Source of the DNA: Gallionellaceae bacterium CG11_big_fil_rev_8_21_14_0_20_60_62
GTDB lineage: Bacteria > Pseudomonadota > Gammaproteobacteria > Burkholderiales > Gallionellaceae
Assembly (NCBI GenBank): GCA_002787455.1
Contig: PCWU01000143.1
Location: 1-20,621 of the forward strand
Length of the DNA: 20,621 nucleotides
Direction of reading: 5' to 3'
Below are positions 15,502 through 20,621 of the stretch, piece after piece; position 1 is the stretch's first letter; each line of letters opens with the position of its first letter. The notes beneath the pieces are model-generated. The model saw only the letters and a list, made by a program, of their open reading frames with translations. It was not told where the DNA came from and searched no databases. Made by a program: the position numbers and the translations under genes.

Positions 15502-15529
15502 CTTTATGTCCAGTTCAAGGGAGCCTCCA

Positions 15530-16660
15530 GTGTCGCAGACGAAGCCAGCCATCCTAGTTTTAGCCGATGGAACGGTATTTCGCGGCATTGCCATCGGGGC
15601 GGAGGGCAGTAGCATTGGCGAGGTGGTGTTTAACACCGCGATGACCGGCTACCAGGAGATCCTGACCGACCCGTCCTACTGCAAACAGATCGTCACCCTG
15701 ACTTATCCGCACATTGGCAACACCGGCTGCAATCCGGAAGATATTGAATCGCGCCAGGTGTTCGCCAGCGGTCTGGTCATCCGCGACCTGTCGATGACGG
15801 TGAGCAATTTCCGTAGCACACAATCCCTGCCCGAATACCTCAAGGCCAACAAGGTGGTCGCCATCGCCGGTATCGATACGCGCAAGCTGACGCGCATCCT
15901 GCGCAGCAAGGGGGCGCAGAACGGTTGCATCGCCACGGGCGATGATGTCGAGGCGGCACTGAAAGCGGCACGCGGCTTTGACGGCCTGGCGGGAATGGAC
16001 CTGGCGCAAGTCGTTACCTGCGACAAACCCTACGAATGGGTGCAACGCGAGTGGGAATTGGGCGCGGGTTATCGCTACAGCAGCGAATCAAAATTCCATG
16101 TGGTGGCATACGACTTCGGCGTGAAGCGCAACATTCTGCGCATGCTGGCTGAGCGCGGCTGCAAGATCACCGTGGTTCCGGCCAACACTTCAGCCGCCGA
16201 TGTGCTGGCGTTGAAGCCGAACGGCGTATTCCTGTCCAACGGCCCCGGCGATCCGGAGCCTTGCGATTACGCGATCGCGGCGACGCAAAAATTCCTTGCG
16301 GTGGGCATGCCGCTGTTCGGCATCTGTCTCGGCCATCAGATACTGGGCCTCGCCTCGGGCGCCAAGACCGTGAAGATGAAGTTCGGCCACCGCGGCGCCA
16401 ACCATCCGGTGCAAGACACGCAAACCAGGCGCGTGATGATTACCAGCCAGAACCACGGTTTTGCGGTGGATGTGGCGACGTTGCCGAAGAATGCGCGCGT
16501 CACGCACCTCTCGCTGTTCGACGGCACGCTGCAGGGTTTCGAGCTGACCGACAAGCCCGCGTTCTGTTTCCAGGGTCACCCCGAAGCGAGTCCCGGCCCG
16601 CATGACGTGGATGGTTTGTTCGATAAATTTGTGGGATTGATGGAGAAAATCAAAACCTAA
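15530..16660 (+). CDS. carA: Carbamoyl-phosphate synthase small subunit
   Basis: CarA is the glutaminase subunit that feeds ammonia to CarB for carbamoyl phosphate, the precursor of arginine and pyrimidines. The 376-residue protein has the N-terminal CarA domain (ILVLADGTVFRG, then FNTAMTGYQEILTDPSY). Its C-terminal class I glutamine amidotransferase domain has nucleophile Cys266 in LFGICLGHQ and His350 and Glu352 in FQGHPEAS. I prefer the GTG at 15530 because AAGGGAG at 15517-15523 is six bases upstream and the conserved sequence begins soon after. The in-frame ATG at 15506 would add eight residues and place that ribosome site inside the gene. carB follows after a 74-base gap holding a long palindrome. 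Confidence 0.96.
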   Translation: MSQTKPAILVLADGTVFRGIAIGAEGSSIGEVVFNTAMTGYQEILTDPSYCKQIVTLTYPHIGNTGCNPEDIESRQVFASGLVIRDLSMTVSNFRSTQSLPEYLKANKVVAIAGIDTRKLTRILRSKGAQNGCIATGDDVEAALKAARGFDGLAGMDLAQVVTCDKPYEWVQREWELGAGYRYSSESKFHVVAYDFGVKRNILRMLAERGCKITVVPANTSAADVLALKPNGVFLSNGPGDPEPCDYAIAATQKFLAVGMPLFGICLGHQILGLASGAKTVKMKFGHRGANHPVQDTQTRRVMITSQNHGFAVDVATLPKNARVTHLSLFDGTLQGFELTDKPAFCFQGHPEASPGPHDVDGLFDKFVGLMEKIKT

Positions 16661-16725
16661 CCACAGGGACACAGAGGCACAGAGAAAATCTCTGTGCTAT
16701 CTCTGTGTCTCTGTGCCTCTGTGGT
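16660..16725. repeat. CACAGAG-type palindrome between carA and carB
   Basis: Two 26-base arms (16660-16685 and 16700-16725) are reverse complements at 23 positions, two of the other three being G-U. An alternative inner hairpin of nine perfect pairs is GCACAGAGA (16677-16685) with TCTCTGTGC (16689-16697). The arms are tandem CACAGAG units, so several registers can pair. It begins on the last base of the carA stop codon and ends nine bases before the carB ATG. There is no T run. It may stabilise carA mRNA or tune the carA:carB ratio. A diverged relative is at 1013-1126. Confidence 0.75.
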
Positions 16726-16734
16726 GAAGAAGTT

Positions 16735-19700
16735 ATGGCAAAACGCACTGACATTAAATCGATTCTCATCATCGGTGCCGGTCCCATCGTCATCGGGCAG
16801 GCGTGCGAATTCGACTATTCCGGCGCGCAAGCCTGCAAGGCGCTTCGCGAGGAAGGCTATCGCGTCATTCTGGTAAATTCGAATCCGGCCACCATCATGA
16901 CCGATCCGAATATGGCGGATGCGACCTACATCGAGCCGATCACCTGGCAGATGGTGGAAAAGATCATCGCCAGGGAAAAACCGGACGCGATCCTGCCGAC
17001 CATGGGCGGACAGACCGCGCTGAACTGCGCGCTGGACCTGGCCAGGCACGGTGTGCTGGAGAAGTACAAGGTCGAGATGATAGGCGCCTCGCGCGACGCC
17101 ATCGACATGGCGGAAGACCGCGAGAAGTTCAAGCAGGCGATGACACGCATCGGGCTGGCTTCGGCACGTTCCGCCATCGCGCATAGCATGGAAGAGGCGC
17201 TGCAGGTGCAGCAGGTGATGGGTTTTCCGACCATCATCCGCCCCTCGTTCACCATGGGCGGTTCCGGCGGCGGCATCGCCTACAACCGCGAAGAGTTTGT
17301 TGAGATCTGCGAGCGCGGTCTGGAAGCGTCGCCGACCAAGGAGTTGCTGATCGAGGAATCGCTGCTCGGCTGGAAAGAGTACGAGATGGAAGTCGTGCGC
17401 GACCGCAACGACAATTGCATCATCATCTGCTCCATCGAGAATCTGGACCCGATGGGCGTGCATACCGGCGACTCCATCACCGTCGCCCCGGCGCAGACAC
17501 TGACCGACAAGGAATACCAGATCATGCGCGATGCAAGCTTGGCGGTGCTGCGCGAGATCGGCGTGGAGACCGGCGGTTCCAACGTGCAGTTCTCCGTCAA
17601 TCCCGACGACGGGCGCATGGTAGTGATCGAGATGAATCCGCGCGTGTCGCGTTCCTCGGCGCTGGCGTCCAAGGCGACCGGTTTCCCCATCGCGAAAGTG
17701 GCGGCCAAACTGGCCGTGGGTTACACGCTTGACGAGCTGAAGAACGATATCACCGGCGGTGCGACGCCCGCATCCTTTGAGCCGACCATAGACTACGTGG
17801 TGACCAAGATCCCGCGTTTCGCGTTCGAAAAATTTCCGCAAGCCAATGACCGCCTGACCACACAGATGAAATCGGTTGGCGAGGTGATGGCGATTGGCCG
17901 CACCTTCCAGGAGTCGTTCCAGAAAGCCCTGCGCGGCCTGGAAGTGGGCGTGAACGGGCTGGACAGCAAATTTAGCGACCGGGAAGCCATTGTGTCCGAA
18001 CTCGGCAACCCCGGCCCGGACCGCATCTGGGCGGTGGGCGATGCCTTCCGTCTTGGCATGAGTGCGGATGAAGTATTCAACATCAGCAAGATCGACCCGT
18101 GGTTTCTGGTGCAGATCGCGGACATCATCCGCCAGGAACAGGCGCTGCCTGGCCGCGCGCTGGAAAGTCTGGACGCGGATCATCTGCGCGCGCTGAAGCG
18201 CAGCGGTTTTTCCGATGCGCGGCTGGCGAATTTGCTGGGGACGGATGAGGCGGCGGTGCGCGCTTACCGGCATGCACTGGCGATTCGTCCGGTATTCAAG
18301 CGCGTCGATACCTGCGCCGCAGAGTTCGCCACCAACACGGCCTACATGTATTCCACCTATGAGGAAGAGTGCGAGTCGCAACCGACCGGCAACAAGAAGA
18401 TCATGGTGCTGGGCGGCGGACCCAACCGCATCGGGCAGGGCATCGAGTTCGATTATTGCTGCGTGCATGCCGCGCTGGCGATGCGCGAGGACGGCTACGA
18501 GACCATTATGGTCAACTGCAACCCCGAAACGGTTTCCACCGACTACGACACTTCAGATCGTTTGTACTTCGAGCCGCTAACGCTGGAAGATGTGCTGGAG
18601 GTCGTGGCAGTAGAAAAACCCGTCGGCGTAATCGTGCAGTATGGCGGTCAGACACCGCTCAGTCTGGCGCGCGGCCTGCAAAAAAATGGCGTGCCCATCA
18701 TCGGCACGACGCCGGACATGATCGACATGGCGGAAGACCGCGCGCGTTTCCAGGCGATGTTGCGCGAACTGGATTTGAAGCAGCCGCCCAACCGTACTGC
18801 CAGCAACGTGGCCGATGCGGTCGCCGGGGCTGCCGAGATCGGCTATCCGCTAGTGATGCGGCCCAGCAATGTGCTGGGCGGACGCGGCATGGAGATCATT
18901 CATGCGCAGCCCGACCTCGAACGCTACATGCGCGAGGCGGAAGAGTTGGCCAAGACCTACCCCGAACGCATGCCGATTTTGCTCGACCGTTTCCTGAATG
19001 ACGCGATTGAAGTGGACGTGGATGCGGTATCCGATGGCGCGCAGGTGATCATCGGCGGCATCATGGAACACATCGAACAGGCGGGCGTGCACTCCGGCGA
19101 CTCGGCCTGTTCATTGCCGCCGTATTCGCTGTCCGCTAAATTGCAGGACGAATTGCGCCGCCAGACCGTGGCGATGGCCAAAGCATTGAATGTGGTTGGT
19201 CTGATGAACGTGCAGTTCGCCATTCAGGGCGAGTCCGTGTATGTGCTGGAAGTGAATCCGCGTGCCTCGCGCACCGTGCCCTTCGTGTCAAAAGCGAGCG
19301 GTGTGCCGCTGGCCAAGATCGCCGCACGCTGTATGGCCGGCCAATCGCTGGCCGCGCAGGGTGTGACGAAAGAAGTCGTTCCGCCGTTCTATGCGGTAAA
19401 GGAGGCGGTGTTCCCGTTCATCAAGTTCCCCGGCGTCGATACCATCCTCGGCCCGGAGATGAAATCCACCGGCGAGGTGATGGGCGTCGGCACGACATTT
19501 GCCGAAGCGTTCGTTAAATCGCAGCTTGCCGCCAGCGTGAAGTTGCCGAAAGCCGGCAAGGTGTTCATTAGCGTGCGCGAGGAAGATAAACCGGGTGCGG
19601 CAGAAGTGGCGCGCACTCTGAATCAGCTTGGCTTTACCATTCTCGCCACGCGCGGAACCGGTTCGGTGATTACCGCCGCCGGGGTGGAAGTGATCATGGT

Positions 19701-19953
19701 CAACAAGGTGGCAGAAGGCCGTCCGCACATTGTGGACATGATCAAGAACGGGGAAGTCAGCCTGATCATCAATACGGTGGACAGCAAACCGTCGGTGATG
19801 AAGGACTCCTATTCGATCCGCCATGCCGCTTTGCAAGGCCGCGTCACCTATTACACTACGCTGGCCGGCGCGCGCGCCGCCTGTCTGGGCATGCAGTATC
19901 TGACCGAATTGCAGGTGTACGACCTGCAAGCCTTGCACTCCAGTATTCAATAA
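16735..19953 (+). CDS. carB: Carbamoyl-phosphate synthase large subunit
   Basis: CarB uses bicarbonate, two ATP and ammonia from CarA to make carbamoyl phosphate. The 1072-residue protein matches the expected length and duplicated architecture. The first carboxyphosphate ATP-grasp half begins with ILIIGAGPIVIGQACEFDYS. An oligomerisation region follows near residues 400-550. The second, carbamate-phosphorylating half begins with KIMVLGGGPNRIGQGIEFDY. A C-terminal MGS-like allosteric domain covers about 935-1072 (GKVFISVREEDKPGA onward). The ATG at 16735 opens with MAKRTDIKSILIIG as in relatives. An in-frame ATG at 16705 lies inside the palindrome and is unlikely. The ribosome site is weak (GAAGAAG), so translation may depend on local structure. 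greA follows after eight bases. Confidence 0.98.
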   Translation: MAKRTDIKSILIIGAGPIVIGQACEFDYSGAQACKALREEGYRVILVNSNPATIMTDPNMADATYIEPITWQMVEKIIAREKPDAILPTMGGQTALNCALDLARHGVLEKYKVEMIGASRDAIDMAEDREKFKQAMTRIGLASARSAIAHSMEEALQVQQVMGFPTIIRPSFTMGGSGGGIAYNREEFVEICERGLEASPTKELLIEESLLGWKEYEMEVVRDRNDNCIIICSIENLDPMGVHTGDSITVAPAQTLTDKEYQIMRDASLAVLREIGVETGGSNVQFSVNPDDGRMVVIEMNPRVSRSSALASKATGFPIAKVAAKLAVGYTLDELKNDITGGATPASFEPTIDYVVTKIPRFAFEKFPQANDRLTTQMKSVGEVMAIGRTFQESFQKALRGLEVGVNGLDSKFSDREAIVSELGNPGPDRIWAVGDAFRLGMSADEVFNISKIDPWFLVQIADIIRQEQALPGRALESLDADHLRALKRSGFSDARLANLLGTDEAAVRAYRHALAIRPVFKRVDTCAAEFATNTAYMYSTYEEECESQPTGNKKIMVLGGGPNRIGQGIEFDYCCVHAALAMREDGYETIMVNCNPETVSTDYDTSDRLYFEPLTLEDVLEVVAVEKPVGVIVQYGGQTPLSLARGLQKNGVPIIGTTPDMIDMAEDRARFQAMLRELDLKQPPNRTASNVADAVAGAAEIGYPLVMRPSNVLGGRGMEIIHAQPDLERYMREAEELAKTYPERMPILLDRFLNDAIEVDVDAVSDGAQVIIGGIMEHIEQAGVHSGDSACSLPPYSLSAKLQDELRRQTVAMAKALNVVGLMNVQFAIQGESVYVLEVNPRASRTVPFVSKASGVPLAKIAARCMAGQSLAAQGVTKEVVPPFYAVKEAVFPFIKFPGVDTILGPEMKSTGEVMGVGTTFAEAFVKSQLAASVKLPKAGKVFISVREEDKPGAAEVARTLNQLGFTILATRGTGSVITAAGVEVIMVNKVAEGRPHIVDMIKNGEVSLIINTVDSKPSVMKDSYSIRHAALQGRVTYYTTLAGARAACLGMQYLTELQVYDLQALHSSIQ

Positions 19954-19961
19954 GGAAACAA

Positions 19962-20441
19962 ATGATGAGCAAAACCCCTTTGACCGTGGTCGGCGCGGAG
20001 CTATTGCGCAAAGAGTTACACCGCCTGAAGACCGTGGAAAGACCCGCCGTCATCACCGCCATTGCCGAGGCGCGCGCGCAGGGTGACCTGTCGGAAAATG
20101 CGGAATATGATGCGGCCAAAGAAAAGCAGTCCTTCGTCGAGGGACGTATCGTCGAGCTGGAATTTAAGCTGGGTAGCGCGCAGATCATTGATCCGAAGAC
20201 GCTGGCCGCAGATGGGCGTTGCGTGTTTGGCACGACCGTGGTGCTGGAAGATGTGAATAATGGCGACGTGGTGACTTACCAGATCGTCGGCGACGACGAG
20301 GCCGACATCAAACATCGCAAGATTTCCATCAGTTCACCCATTGCGCGGGCGCTGATCGGCAAGTCCGAGGGCGATATTGCCGAGGTGCAGGCACCGGGCG
20401 GGGTGCGGGAATACGAAGTGGTAGAGGTTCAGTATCTTTGA
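19962..20441 (+). CDS. greA: Transcription elongation factor GreA
   Basis: GreA enters the RNA polymerase secondary channel and stimulates cleavage of backtracked RNA. The 159-residue protein has the N-terminal coiled-coil hairpin with the acidic tip in AQGDLSENAEYDAAKEKQ, then the FKBP-like C-terminal domain ending in GGVREYEVVEVQYL. Two adjacent ATGs (19962 and 19965) are possible. The GGAA at 19954-19957 serves either, giving 159 or 158 residues. The eight-base gap after carB implies cotranscription, an order common in betaproteobacteria. Confidence 0.97.
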   Translation: MMSKTPLTVVGAELLRKELHRLKTVERPAVITAIAEARAQGDLSENAEYDAAKEKQSFVEGRIVELEFKLGSAQIIDPKTLAADGRCVFGTTVVLEDVNNGDVVTYQIVGDDEADIKHRKISISSPIARALIGKSEGDIAEVQAPGGVREYEVVEVQYL

Positions 20442-20523
20442 ATTGTAGGTCGGGCTTCAGCCCGACATGTCGGGTTACCTCGAAGAGGTTCTTGCGCCCT
20501 TTGGGTGAAACCCCGCCTACAAT
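20442..20523. repeat. REP-like palindromic element between greA and yhbY
   Basis: The element is bounded by ATTGTAGG (20442-20449) and its exact reverse complement CCTACAAT (20516-20523). Inside are GGGCT/AGCCC with a two-base loop, the palindrome CCCGACATGTCGGG, and ACCTC/GAGGT around GAA. It starts at the greA stop codon and overlaps the convergent yhbY stop, so it could act as a two-way terminator or mRNA end protector. The GTAGGTCGGGCTTCAGCCC motif resembles intergenic repeats I recall in many proteobacteria. Confidence 0.7.
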
Positions 20524-20621
20524 CGGCCGGCGAGCTGTTTCTTGGTGAGCGGTTTCTGGCTCTTGCGGCGTTTCGGTGCCTTGGCGATGGGTGTTTCCAA
20601 TGGGCGATAGACGACCAGCGT
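20517..20621 (-). CDS. yhbY: C-terminus of ribosome assembly RNA-binding protein YhbY (partial)
   Basis: The minus strand is open from the window edge to TAG at 20517-20519, giving the last 34 residues of a protein. It starts TLVVYRPLE, which matches the final beta strand of the CRM domain in YhbY (typically GK-LVLYR), and continues as a Lys/Arg-rich tail (APKRRKSQKPLTKKQ). YhbY binds pre-50S particles. yhbY is often found convergent with greA in betaproteobacteria, which supports the call. The domain core lies outside the window. The stop codon and the last base or two of the coding end lie in the palindromic element. Confidence 0.7.
   Translation of the reverse strand, partial: TLVVYRPLETPIAKAPKRRKSQKPLTKKQLAGRL

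Noticed and set aside
16657..18468. 603-codon open frame antisense to carB
   Set aside because: It mirrors the strongly conserved carB coding frame, has no recognisable domain, and such long antisense frames are expected in GC-rich genes.
1..20621. CRISPR array, prophage, insertion sequence or defence cluster
   Set aside because: No regularly spaced repeats, transposase, integrase or phage motifs were seen; every long frame with real support is a housekeeping or transport gene.

Overview
The window is a GC-rich (roughly 60% by eye) stretch of ordinary bacterial chromosome. It most likely comes from a betaproteobacterium, and I lean towards Nitrosomonadales or Gallionellaceae-like lineages. 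That inference rests on two gene orders familiar from betaproteobacteria: TPR lipoprotein-lolB-ispE-tRNA(Gln)-prs-rplY-pth-ychF and carA-carB-greA with convergent yhbY. Protein features agree, including an outer-membrane lipoprotein pathway and RlmD with catalytic Cys at 389. No genus can be named without a database search.

Layout. 1-132 is the tail of a membrane protein. 209-2910 (+) encodes a PolB-type 3'-5' exonuclease, the 23S rRNA methyltransferase RlmD and a rhodanese, followed by a terminator. 3033-5806 (-) is a two-gene ABC system whose permease is fused to a GldG-like domain. 5885-8163 (+) is a TPR lipoprotein overlapping lolB. 8347-12936 (+) is the housekeeping block ispE, tRNA-Gln(TTG), prs, rplY, pth, ychF. 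12961-15178 (-) is GTP-dependent pckG followed by a decayed mntP. 15530-20441 (+) is carA-carB-greA behind a good sigma-70 promoter and a hairpin leader. 20517-20621 (-) is the C-terminus of YhbY, convergent with greA.

How the genes work together. prs makes PRPP and carAB makes carbamoyl phosphate, both inputs to pyrimidine synthesis. ispE supplies isoprenoid precursors. rlmD, rplY, pth, ychF, yhbY and tRNA-Gln serve translation. lolB completes outer-membrane lipoprotein delivery, and its TPR neighbour is itself a predicted lipoprotein. pckG links oxaloacetate and phosphoenolpyruvate.

I see no prophage, CRISPR array, insertion sequence, toxin-antitoxin pair or defence island. The least explained material lies between genes: at least four unrelated imperfect-palindrome elements (1013-1126 and 16660-16725; 11757-11815; about 8170-8330; 20442-20523), the carA promoter and leader, a pair of hairpins before rplY, and the mntP remnant. 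I did not find a convincing new multi-gene system.
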